From the NCBI RefSeq assembly GCF_044385915.1, contig NZ_JBISCC010000120.1, positions 186,001 to 250,000 of the forward strand: DNA of 64,000 nucleotides, read 5' to 3'. The stretch's first letter is position 1; each line of letters begins with the position of its first letter. Shown piece after piece: positions 53,467 to 61,122 of the stretch. The position numbers were made by a program, and so were the translations under genes. This DNA is from Thalassobellus citreus. GTDB taxonomy: Bacteria; Bacteroidota; Bacteroidia; Flavobacteriales; Flavobacteriaceae. The notes under the pieces are model-generated. The model was not told the origin of the DNA and searched no databases. It worked only from the letters and a program-made list of their open reading frames with translations.

Positions 53467-54564
53467 ATGTTAAACGATTTACCAATTAGAAAAATTATTC
53501 ATGTAGATATGGATGCCTTTTATGCATCTGTAGAACAAATGGATGATCCTACTTTAAAAGGGAAACCTATTGCTGTTGGCGGTGGTGGTAAACGCGGTGT
53601 AATAAGTGCTGCTAGCTACGAGGCTAGAAAATTTGGGGTGAAAAGTGCTATGTCTGGGAATTTAGCAATTAAATTATGTCCTGAGCTTATTTTTGTAAAA
53701 ACTCATTTTGATAGATATACCGAAATCTCTAAAAAAATACGCAACATATTTTATGACTATACCGATTTAGTAGAACCTCTTTCGCTAGACGAAGCTTATT
53801 TAGATGTAACCGAAAATAAAAAGGGAAACCCAAGCGCTTCTTTAATTGCTAATGAAATTAGAGAACGTATTTTTAATGAGGTTGGTTTAACAGCTTCGGC
53901 GGGTATATCTATAAATAAATTTATAGCCAAAGTAGCTAGCGATTACAATAAACCAAACGGGCAAAAAGTAGTAAACCCAGAAGAAGTTATTCCATTTTTA
54001 GAACAGCTAGACATCAGGAAATTTTACGGCGTTGGAAAAGTAACAGCAGAAAAAATGTATCAAAAAGGCATTTTTACGGGCTTAGATTTAAAACAAAAAT
54101 CTATAGAATGGTTAGACGAAAACTTTGGTAAGTCTGGACGTTATTATTACTACGTTGTTAGAGGTATTCATAATAGTGAGGTAAAACCAAATAGAATTAG
54201 AAAAAGTTTAGCTGCAGAACGTACATTTAGTGAAAATTTATCAAGTGAAGTATTTATGCTTGAGAAACTAAAACACATTGCTGATGAAGTCTCTAGGCGC
54301 TTAACAAAAAGTAAAGTCGCAGGAAAAACAGTCACTTTAAAAATAAAATACAGTGATTTCACTTTGCAAACCAGAAGTAAAACATTGCCCTATTATATTA
54401 GTGATAAAGATATTATTCTAGAAACTGCAAAAGACTTATTGTATCAAGAAAAATTGAATAATTCAGTTCGTTTATTAGGTATTTCTATTTCTAACTTGAA
54501 TACTGAAACTAAGAAAAAAGTAGAACAAAAAAGTGTGAGCGTTCAGTTAAAATTTGAGTTTTAG
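53467..54564 (+). CDS. dinB: DNA polymerase IV
   Basis: 365 residues; Y-family translesion polymerase. Palm motifs VDMDAFYASVEQ near residue 18 and SLDEAYLDV near 103 carry the catalytic Asp/Asp/Glu. The fingers motif AASYEARKFGVKSAMS and the little-finger domain (about 235-345) are complete. It lacks a long C-terminal tail and ends QLKFEF, a possible short clamp-binding end. The last 300 bp are repeated as a fragment at 56666-56965. Divergent from the CYTH gene. No LexA-type box was recognised. Confidence 0.94.
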   Translation: MLNDLPIRKIIHVDMDAFYASVEQMDDPTLKGKPIAVGGGGKRGVISAASYEARKFGVKSAMSGNLAIKLCPELIFVKTHFDRYTEISKKIRNIFYDYTDLVEPLSLDEAYLDVTENKKGNPSASLIANEIRERIFNEVGLTASAGISINKFIAKVASDYNKPNGQKVVNPEEVIPFLEQLDIRKFYGVGKVTAEKMYQKGIFTGLDLKQKSIEWLDENFGKSGRYYYYVVRGIHNSEVKPNRIRKSLAAERTFSENLSSEVFMLEKLKHIADEVSRRLTKSKVAGKTVTLKIKYSDFTLQTRSKTLPYYISDKDIILETAKDLLYQEKLNNSVRLLGISISNLNTETKKKVEQKSVSVQLKFEF

Positions 54565-54581
54565 AAAAAAAAACAATTTTT

Positions 54582-54610
54582 TGTAACCTTTCTTTTTTTT
54601 AAAGTATCTA
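54582..54610 (+). promoter_or_regulatory. ECF-type promoter of the sigma cassette
   Basis: TGTAAC (54582-54587), 16 bp, GTATCTA (54604-54610). AAC-type -35 and GTAT-type -10 elements at this spacing are typical of ECF sigma factors. It lies 18 bp after dinB and 29 bp before the first cassette gene, suggesting autoregulation. Confidence 0.55.
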
Positions 54611-54638
54611 AATTAATAGAATCCTTAAAAACATTAAA

Positions 54639-55022
54639 ATGGCATTAAACGATTTATTTGCTTTGTTATTATTAATATTTATTGTTCTCATATTTCTTGT
54701 ATGGTATTTTATACACAAAGCAAAGACGAAAGAACGGTTGCTTATGATTGAAAAAGGGATTGAGCCATACAAACGTAAAACGTTTAACTTTCCTTGGCTA
54801 AAAATTGGTGTCATATTACTTTGTGGAAGTCTTGGCACATTCTTAGGAGGTATAATAGAATATTTTGATTTTTTTAAACCAGAACTTACTGGGGAAGAAA
54901 CCTTTGTAAAAAGTCGTTTTTTGTATAGTGGTGGAACAATCTCCTTATTATTTATGTACATTTTTGGAGCTATAGGTATGATTTTAGCACATTATCTTGA
55001 TAAAAAAAAAGATGACAAATAA
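54639..55022 (+). CDS. DUF6249-like small membrane protein
   Basis: 127 residues with three membrane segments: an N-terminal helix (about 5-28, LLLIFIVLIFLVWYF), a second (about 52-70) and a third (about 100-120). Between the first two lies the cytosolic motif AKTKERLLMIEKGI, which I associate with DUF6249 proteins encoded next to ECF sigma genes in Bacteroidota. Function unknown. It is 2 bp upstream of the sigma gene and is the first gene after the ECF-type promoter, so it probably takes part in the same signalling unit. Confidence 0.78.
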   Translation: MALNDLFALLLLIFIVLIFLVWYFIHKAKTKERLLMIEKGIEPYKRKTFNFPWLKIGVILLCGSLGTFLGGIIEYFDFFKPELTGEETFVKSRFLYSGGTISLLFMYIFGAIGMILAHYLDKKKDDK

Positions 55023-55024
55023 GT

Positions 55025-55555
55025 ATGGACGATACTTATATTGAGAAAGTTCTTCAAGGAGATATAGACGCTTTTAGATTCTTAATAAAGAATTATAAAG
55101 ACATGGGCTACTCATTAGCAATATCAATAGTTAAAAACGAATTTCTAGCACAAGAAGTATTACAAACTGCATTTATTAAAGCATATTCTAAATTAAATAC
55201 ATTTAAAGGGACAGCCAAATTTAGCTCATGGCTCTATAGAATAATAGTAAACGAAGCTTTTAAAGTTCAGAATAAAAAGAAAAGCAATATTATTATTTAT
55301 AATGAAATATATACAGATGTAATTTCTGAAAATAATTCTTTTTCTTCAGTTATAGATACCGATTATCAAAAGTATTATATAAACGAAGCTTTAAAAAGAT
55401 TACAACCTAAAGAAAGTTTGGTTTTACGCTTATTTTATTTAGAAGAAAATAATATAAAAGACATTCAAGATATTACAGGTTGGAGTATTGCTAATATTAA
55501 AATTTTATTACATAGAGGAAGAATTAATATAAAAAGGCACTTGAAAATAGATTGA
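55025..55555 (+). CDS. ECF family RNA polymerase sigma factor
   Basis: 176 residues. Region 2 (about 5-75: FRFLIKNYKDMGYSLAISIVKNEFLAQEVLQTAFIKAYSKLNTFKGTAKFSSWLYRI) with the conserved core-binding and -10-recognition residues, and region 4 (about 118-172: LQPKESLVLRLFYLEENNIKDIQDITGWSIANIKILLHRGR) with the helix-turn-helix. Low-GC codon use like its neighbours. Cassette order DUF6249, sigma, small membrane protein, thioredoxin-like lipoprotein, with gaps of 1-19 bp, so one operon. Confidence 0.93.
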   Translation: MDDTYIEKVLQGDIDAFRFLIKNYKDMGYSLAISIVKNEFLAQEVLQTAFIKAYSKLNTFKGTAKFSSWLYRIIVNEAFKVQNKKKSNIIIYNEIYTDVISENNSFSSVIDTDYQKYYINEALKRLQPKESLVLRLFYLEENNIKDIQDITGWSIANIKILLHRGRINIKRHLKID

Positions 55556-55556
55556 A

Positions 55557-55895
55557 ATGGAAAAATTAAATAAAAAAGAAGAATATTTTTTTAAAGAAAT
55601 TATGTCTAAAAGTAAATTAGAAATGCCTTTTTCTGATTTTGAAAATATTACTATGCATAAAATTGAAGGGAAGGAACATAAAGTAAATACTTATAGAGAA
55701 ACAAAAAACTCATTAATAGGTTTTGTTGCTGGAACAGTATTTGGAATCGTTATTTCATTCCTTTTATTATACATTAAAGAACCCATTTTTGGTTATAATC
55801 CTCAAATTGTTGCATTAATCTTTCAAATAACTTTTACAACAGTGCTATTTACACAATTAAATACTTTTTTAAAAATTTTTAGCACTTTAAATTAA
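55557..55895 (+). CDS. Small membrane protein, possible anti-sigma factor
   Basis: 112 residues, family not recognised. A charged cytosolic N-terminus of about 55 residues (KKEEYFFKEIMSKSKLEMPFSDFENITMHKI) precedes two hydrophobic helices (about 50-72 and 82-105). Position directly after the sigma gene (1-bp gap) and the layout of soluble N-terminal part plus membrane helices are usual for regulators of ECF sigma factors in Bacteroidota. No zinc-binding HxxxCxxC is present, so this would not be a classical ZAS anti-sigma domain. Confidence 0.65.
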   Translation: MEKLNKKEEYFFKEIMSKSKLEMPFSDFENITMHKIEGKEHKVNTYRETKNSLIGFVAGTVFGIVISFLLLYIKEPIFGYNPQIVALIFQITFTTVLFTQLNTFLKIFSTLN

Positions 55896-55914
55896 ATCAT
55901 AAAACAACTTACTT

Positions 55915-56424
55915 ATGAAAAATATTTTGAAATACTTTATTATATCTTCCTTACTGTTAATCTTTTCTTGTAAAAATAAGGAGGCCGTAGAAAAGGAGCT
56001 AAAAATGGAACTTGATACAAAAGATCTCTTATTTGAATTCACAAGTTTCACTAGTGCATTACAAAGTGCAAAAGAACTAAACAAACTATTATTAGTTTAT
56101 GTTACTTCAGATGGATGTGGTCCATGTTTAAAAATGAAAAAGGAAATATTTACAAACTCAAAAGTTATCAATTTTTTTAATAAAAAAATGATTTGTGGAA
56201 AAATACATATAAAGAGGACTAAATCAGTTATGAAATCATCTGAATTTGAGTCGCTCAATAAAACACAAATAGCTTTTTTAGAATTTCATAATGTTGAATT
56301 AGCGTTTCCTACATTCCTTGTTTTTGATAATCATGGAAATTTAATTCATAAAACCACAAAATATATGAACCCTAATGAGTTTATAGAATTTGGTAACAAA
56401 ATTTTGGAAATAAATAATATTTAA
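55915..56424 (+). CDS. Thioredoxin-like lipoprotein
   Basis: 169 residues. Lipoprotein signal with Cys at residue 19 (LLIFSC), so extracytoplasmic. A thioredoxin fold (about 45-165) includes LLVYVTSDGCGPCLKMKKEIF with an intact CGPC redox motif near residue 70 and a cis-Pro in AFPTFLVFD. The family resembles thioredoxin_7. Probably a periplasmic disulfide reductase or a redox sensor linked to the sigma factor. Last gene of the cassette; followed by repeat copy D and the rearranged pyk/dinB fragments. Confidence 0.85.
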   Translation: MKNILKYFIISSLLLIFSCKNKEAVEKELKMELDTKDLLFEFTSFTSALQSAKELNKLLLVYVTSDGCGPCLKMKKEIFTNSKVINFFNKKMICGKIHIKRTKSVMKSSEFESLNKTQIAFLEFHNVELAFPTFLVFDNHGNLIHKTTKYMNPNEFIEFGNKILEINNI

Positions 56425-56469
56425 TAGTAGCTTAAATACTTTAAAGAGTTTCTTTTTAACCCAAAAGTT

Positions 56470-56569
56470 GCGCTAGCGATTGAAACGGCATCCTTTTTTG
56501 AGGTACGAAAAAAAAATATAGTGGAAAGCGCGACCCTTTTTAGTTTTTCCTAAAAAGGGTAACGTCCAA
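56470..56569 (+). repeat. Structured dispersed repeat, copy D
   Basis: Starts GCGCTAGCGATTGAAACGG and ends GGGTAACGTCCAA. First hairpin TTTTTT/AAAAAA; second hairpin CCCTTTTTAG/CTAAAAAGGG, much longer than in copy C but at the same place, right before the terminal TAACG. It lies between the sigma cassette and the pyk fragment. Confidence 0.7.
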
Positions 56570-56592
56570 ATATTTATAATACTTGATGAATT

Positions 56593-56672
56593 AAAAACTA
56601 CAGTTCATAATTTATATAACTCTTAATCTATTAACATACCTTTTTCTTTTATAGATATAGCTGTTAAACTAA
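56593..56672 (-). pseudogene. pyk: Fragment of the pyruvate kinase 3' end
   Basis: About 80 bp aligns with 61125-61205, the last codons of pyk and its 3' flank, with about 13 differences and a 1-bp deletion that shifts the frame. Same orientation as the intact gene. It runs straight into the dinB fragment, sharing AAACTAA with it. Non-coding remnant. Confidence 0.75.
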
Positions 56673-56965
56673 AACACATTGCTGATGAAGTTTCTAGGCG
56701 TTTAATAAAAAGCAAAGTCGCAGGAAAAACAGTCACTTTAAAAATAAAATACAGTGATTTCACTTTGCAAACCAGAAGTAAAACATTGCCCTATTATATA
56801 AATGATAAAGATATTATTCTAGAAACTGCAAAAGACTTATTGTATCAAGAAAAATTGAATAATTCAGTTCGTTTATTAGGTATTTCTATTTCTAACTTGA
56901 ATACTGAAACTAAGAAAAAGCCAAAACAAAAAAGCGTAAGTGTACAATTGAAGTTTCAATTTTAA
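56666..56965 (+). pseudogene. dinB: Duplicated 3' end of dinB
   Basis: 300 bp aligned without gaps to 54265-54564, with 20 differences by my count (93%). Bases matching 54402-54518 are identical over 117 bp, while 14 of the 20 changes fall in the last 46 bp, most of them silent. It encodes the last 99 residues of DinB's little finger but has no start, so it is not a functional gene. The stop (TAA) is intact. Confidence 0.88.
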
Positions 56966-57192
56966 TTACAACCATTTTTCTAAATAATGAAACCAATTAA
57001 CTATTTCAAGCTTAAATTAGTTGCTTTTCATTAAAATTATGCTTCCATACTCTTATAATACAACAACAAGACTATTTAGAATTATTCAAAATAAATTCTG
57101 ATTTTTAATAAATCATTAATCATACTAATCATATTTTTACAAAAAACAACAATATATTGGTGTAAAATAAATTATCATCAAATCGTTTATTT

Positions 57193-57215
57193 TTATTTGG
57201 ACTGAATATAAATAA
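57193..57215. promoter_or_regulatory. Putative iron-responsive operator of the siderophore-type locus
   Basis: Half-sites TTATTTGGACT and AATATAAATAA around a central G; 20 of 23 positions match the element at 13059-13081. It covers the -33 TTG and part of the spacer, and ends 4 bp before the -7 box. The preceding 56966-57192 holds no gene or clear repeat. Confidence 0.62.
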
Positions 57216-57226
57216 GGTTAATTTTG
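57197..57226 (+). promoter_or_regulatory. Consensus promoter of the siderophore-type receptor operon
   Basis: TTG at 57197-57199, 19 bp, TAATTTTG at 57219-57226: exact TTG-N19-TANNTTTG. Start codon 15 bp after the -7 box, a short leader. Confidence 0.7.
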
Positions 57227-57240
57227 ACAAAAAATCAATC

Positions 57241-59658
57241 ATGGTTCCTGTCAAAATTTATACTACATTTTTATTCTTGCTTTTAAGCTATTCTACTTTT
57301 AGTCAAAACGGAGATTTATATGGTAAAGTTAAGTTTGATAATAACGAACCCGTTTTAGGTGCTTATATTCTTTTAAAAGGACAAAAAATTGAAAAGGAAA
57401 CAAATTCTGATATAAACGGAGATTTTTACTTTAAAAATGTACCTTTCGGAAACTACAGTATACAATTTCACTCATTAAATACCAATGTAAAAACCTTTAC
57501 AATAACACTTAATTCTAGTAAAAAAGCTTTTAATGTCTCATTAGAATATACAACACATCAAAATTTAGAAGAAGTACTTATTCAAACCAAAACAGTAAAA
57601 AACAAAATTAAAGAAAAAGGTTTTGCTGTTAATGTCATAGAAACAAAAGAAGCGGCAGTACAATCAATTCAAATTAACGAACTTTTAGATCAATCTGCAG
57701 GTGTTAGAGTACGTCAATCGGGAGGTTTAGGTTCTCGTACCAATTATATTTTAAATGGTATGTCGGGAAATTCTGTTAAAATTTTTGTAGACGGGGTTCC
57801 TGTCCGAAATTTTGGACCCTCATTTTCTCTAAATAGCATTCCTCCTTCGTTAATTAAGCGTATAGAAATTTACAAAGGTGTTGTTCCTCCGCATTTATCA
57901 GACGATGCCATGGGCGGTGCCATAAATATTGTATTAAACGGCATTACCAAAAACGAATTAAGAGCATCTGTTTCAGCAGGATCTTTCGGCACATACCGTT
58001 CTGACATTAATGGCGGTTATAGAAATAACAAAAATGGATTTACTGCTAGAGCCTCTGCTTTTCTTAATTACTCCGATAATGATTATAAAGTTTGGGGAGA
58101 TCAAGTTGCAGTAACACTTGCTGCTGGTACACCAGATGTTTACATAAAAGCAAAACGATTTCACGATAGATATAGATCTCAAGGCGGAAAGGCTGAATTT
58201 GGTTATACCAATGTAGATTGGGCAGATAAACTTTTGGTTGGTGTATTACTATCCAATATGGACAGACAAATACAAACTGCAGCAACAATGGAAATTGTTT
58301 ATGGCAACCGGTTTACCAAACAAAACACAAACATGTACAGTTTAGATTATGCTAAAGCAAACATTGTTGAAAACTTAGATGTTAGTGCCTTTGCTTCTGT
58401 TTCTAAACTTAACCGAAAAACAATTGATACTATTGCTACGCAATACAGCTGGTTAGGCCACCCAACAAGTTATTACAACGACCCAGATGTTTGGATTTCA
58501 GGAGCCGAAGCTGGTAACCCAACGCTTCAAAAAGATATTGACCAAACTATTAATACTAGAACAAACTTAACCTATAGAATTAAAGAAAATAATACCATTC
58601 AGGTAAATCATTTGTTAAATACATTTACTAGAGACTCTGATGACCCTATGTTACCTGCCATAGAAAATGATTTAAAGGAAGAGCGTAAGTATATGAAAAA
58701 CATTCTATCTCTTTCTTTTGAAAATGTAGCTTTTAATGAAAAATTACGCACTACATTTTTTGCAAAGTCTTACCACATAAATAGAACTTCAAAATTAAGA
58801 ACTCGTACAGATAACACATCCTCTTCAAATATAGAAATTGAGGAAAACAATGTAAAATCAGATAATTTAGGTTATGGAGGTGTAATATCTTATAACATCA
58901 CCCCAAAGTTTTCAATATTTGGTTCTGCTGAAAAAGCAGTTAGGTTACCTGAAGCTAGTGAAGTTTTTGGAAATGTTGCTGCTAACATAAACGCTTCAAT
59001 TAATTTAAAACCAGAACATAGTAAAAATTATAATTTAGGAATTTCCTATAACAACTTAAAATTAAAAAAACATACCCTAGGCATCACTACAAACATATTT
59101 ATTCGAGATACTGAAGATTTAATTATGCAATTTCCTATTGGTAACGATGAAGAGTTTTTTGAAAACTCGAATGTGGGAAAAATTTATACAGAAGGTTTCG
59201 ATCTTGAATTAAATTACAATTATAATAAAATGATTTTTTTTAGCGGAAACACTTCTCTTTTTAATGCCCGAGATTACAATGTAACTTATGATATTAATGG
59301 AAATCCTATTACACCAAGTTATGAAAGGCTATCGAATACGCCTTATTTTACAATGAATTATAATTTAAGATTAAACAAAAAGAATCTTTTTCAAAAAGGA
59401 TCTAACCTTTCGTGTTATACCAATTTACTATATGTACATGAATTCTTTAGACATGGTAGTACTCTTGGCGGCAATGGAAAAACGGTAATTCCAACACAAA
59501 TAGCACACGATGCTGGTTTTGCATACACGTTCCCTAAAGATAAAATCACATTTAGTTTCGATGTTAAAAACATATTTGATAATCAAATTTTCGACAACTA
59601 CGCGCTTCAAAAACCAGGAAGAGGTTTTTATGGAAAACTTACATTTTCAATTTTATAA
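57241..59658 (+). CDS. TonB-dependent receptor, siderophore type (XusA-like)
   Basis: 805 residues. Signal peptide ending YSTFSQ; a carboxypeptidase-regulatory-like domain (about 22-100: GDLYGKVKFDNNEPVLGAYILLKG) precedes the plug (AVNVIETKEAAVQSIQINELLDQSAGVRVRQSGGLG, then VDGVPVRNFG and AMGGAINIVL) and the barrel ending in FSIL. The following gene encodes a DUF4374 lipoprotein. In Bacteroides thetaiotaomicron XusA with XusB (DUF4374) takes up xenosiderophores such as enterobactin, so a ferric-siderophore substrate is the best guess. The operator shared with the heme operon supports an iron role. Confidence 0.85.
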   Translation: MVPVKIYTTFLFLLLSYSTFSQNGDLYGKVKFDNNEPVLGAYILLKGQKIEKETNSDINGDFYFKNVPFGNYSIQFHSLNTNVKTFTITLNSSKKAFNVSLEYTTHQNLEEVLIQTKTVKNKIKEKGFAVNVIETKEAAVQSIQINELLDQSAGVRVRQSGGLGSRTNYILNGMSGNSVKIFVDGVPVRNFGPSFSLNSIPPSLIKRIEIYKGVVPPHLSDDAMGGAINIVLNGITKNELRASVSAGSFGTYRSDINGGYRNNKNGFTARASAFLNYSDNDYKVWGDQVAVTLAAGTPDVYIKAKRFHDRYRSQGGKAEFGYTNVDWADKLLVGVLLSNMDRQIQTAATMEIVYGNRFTKQNTNMYSLDYAKANIVENLDVSAFASVSKLNRKTIDTIATQYSWLGHPTSYYNDPDVWISGAEAGNPTLQKDIDQTINTRTNLTYRIKENNTIQVNHLLNTFTRDSDDPMLPAIENDLKEERKYMKNILSLSFENVAFNEKLRTTFFAKSYHINRTSKLRTRTDNTSSSNIEIEENNVKSDNLGYGGVISYNITPKFSIFGSAEKAVRLPEASEVFGNVAANINASINLKPEHSKNYNLGISYNNLKLKKHTLGITTNIFIRDTEDLIMQFPIGNDEEFFENSNVGKIYTEGFDLELNYNYNKMIFFSGNTSLFNARDYNVTYDINGNPITPSYERLSNTPYFTMNYNLRLNKKNLFQKGSNLSCYTNLLYVHEFFRHGSTLGGNGKTVIPTQIAHDAGFAYTFPKDKITFSFDVKNIFDNQIFDNYALQKPGRGFYGKLTFSIL

Positions 59659-59691
59659 CAAACAATAATTTTAATATAAATAACAAATAGT

Positions 59692-60999
59692 ATGAATTTC
59701 AATTTTAAAAATTTTTTAAAACTCGCATGTATTACTGCATTAATTATAACTACTTTTTCTTGTGATACAAACGATGACGATACACCAGAAATACCAGATG
59801 CATCAACCTTACGTTCTTACCATTTAGTTGTAGGATCAAGTTCTACAGGAAATTCTGCAACATATACACAAGGAGCAACAGTAGAAGAACTTAATGACCC
59901 TAATACAACATTTACTTTTAAAAATTATGGTTTCGAAGTACCATCGACACGTACTTCTAGAGTTTATTCATCAAATGATGGTAAAACCTTATTCAACTTA
60001 AATTATGGTGGTGGAGAAATTTCAAAATATGATTATACCAGCGGACAAAACTACAGCTTAAGTTTAACCACCGATATCCAAACTGTGATGGGAACTGCAT
60101 ACCCACGTTGGACAAAAATTGATGAAAATTACGCTATGCTTCACGCAGTTGCTACCGAAAATTTATATGACGATCCAAGTGCTGCTAGTCCAATATACAA
60201 AAGAACAAAAGCGACAATTACCATGGCCTTAGTAAATTTACAAACCATGTCGGTTATAGAAAATACATCATTCGAATTTCCTTTAAGTGAAACTGAAGCT
60301 GCTAAAGGAATTTACGTTTCAAGAATTGATGCTCCTGTTGTTACCAACGGAAAATTATATTATGGTGTAGCGAAAAGCATATACGATCCTTTAACAGATG
60401 CTAGAGGCACAATGGTTTATGAAAATGTTGAAACTTTAGTGATAGATTATCCTTCATTAGAAAACCCAGCAACTTTAATTTCTACTCTAGCAGAAGGACC
60501 TACCAACGGTTACAGAACACCAGTAGCTCATAAAGATGAAAATGGGGATACATACCAATTAGTTACCTCGGGAGATGTGTCTATGTTAAAGATTAGTAAT
60601 GGTGCTTATGATACTTCTTATGGGAAGTTCAATATTAAATCACTTTTAGGTCATAATGCAGAAGCTAATACTGGTTGGTTTTATGTTGGAAATGGTATTG
60701 GCTATATTCCTGTTTTAAATACAGATGAAGGAGATAGTGCTAGTTCTAACTGGGATATTGTTCGTGTTGATTTATACAACAAAACAGCAGTTACAATGAA
60801 TATTCCAATTGACTTATGGTTACGTCAATACCAATGGGCTAGTGTTATTGAAGGAAAATTATATATGGCTTTAGCATCATTAGGAGGAGAAGGTCATGTT
60901 TATATTTTCGATCCTACATCTACTAGTGTTGACGGGTATACTAAAGGTGCAAAGTTAGAAACAGGAACAACAGATGCTTCGTATATAGGGCTTTTCTAA
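59692..60999 (+). CDS. DUF4374 lipoprotein (XusB-like siderophore-binding)
   Basis: 435 residues. Lipoprotein signal with lipobox TTFSC followed by DTNDDD. The DUF4374 region has beta-propeller-like repeats: SYHLVVGSSSTG, RVYSSNDGKTLFNLNYGGGEISKYD, YAMLHAVATENL, and AHKDENGDTYQLVTSGDVSML. Most likely a surface lipoprotein that binds the siderophore and passes it to the receptor encoded 34 bp upstream. The operon ends at a double hairpin (61008-61102). Confidence 0.83.
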   Translation: MNFNFKNFLKLACITALIITTFSCDTNDDDTPEIPDASTLRSYHLVVGSSSTGNSATYTQGATVEELNDPNTTFTFKNYGFEVPSTRTSRVYSSNDGKTLFNLNYGGGEISKYDYTSGQNYSLSLTTDIQTVMGTAYPRWTKIDENYAMLHAVATENLYDDPSAASPIYKRTKATITMALVNLQTMSVIENTSFEFPLSETEAAKGIYVSRIDAPVVTNGKLYYGVAKSIYDPLTDARGTMVYENVETLVIDYPSLENPATLISTLAEGPTNGYRTPVAHKDENGDTYQLVTSGDVSMLKISNGAYDTSYGKFNIKSLLGHNAEANTGWFYVGNGIGYIPVLNTDEGDSASSNWDIVRVDLYNKTAVTMNIPIDLWLRQYQWASVIEGKLYMALASLGGEGHVYIFDPTSTSVDGYTKGAKLETGTTDASYIGLF

Positions 61000-61007
61000 A
61001 ATAAAAC

Positions 61008-61049
61008 AATATAAACAGATGTGATGTAAAATTCGCATCTGTTTATATT
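61008..61049. terminator. 14-bp hairpin after the DUF4374 gene
   Basis: AATATAAACAGATG pairs perfectly with CATCTGTTTATATT around a 14-base loop. No long T-run follows, so it may be a weak terminator or mRNA-end stabiliser ahead of the stronger one at 61063. Confidence 0.6.
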
Positions 61050-61062
61050 AAATATTAAACAA

Positions 61063-61102
61063 AAAAACTCCAATAGATAAATTATCTATTGGAGTTTTTT
61101 TA
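61063..61102. terminator. Strong bidirectional terminator between DUF4374 gene and pyk
   Basis: AACTCCAATAGATAA and TTATCTATTGGAGTT form a 15-bp stem with A-run and T-run flanks, serving both convergent transcripts. Confidence 0.88.
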
Positions 61103-61122
61103 TTGTATATAAATCTCTTTTA

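Noticed and set aside
54565..56665. Integrative element inserted at the 3' end of dinB
   Set aside because: The dinB-tail direct repeat suggested it, but there is no integrase or excisionase gene, and the adjoining pyk fragment is better explained by tandem duplication.
56765..56965. Separate small gene encoding a DinB-like C-terminus
   Set aside because: No start context; it is the tail of a longer 300-bp duplicate of dinB without the catalytic part.
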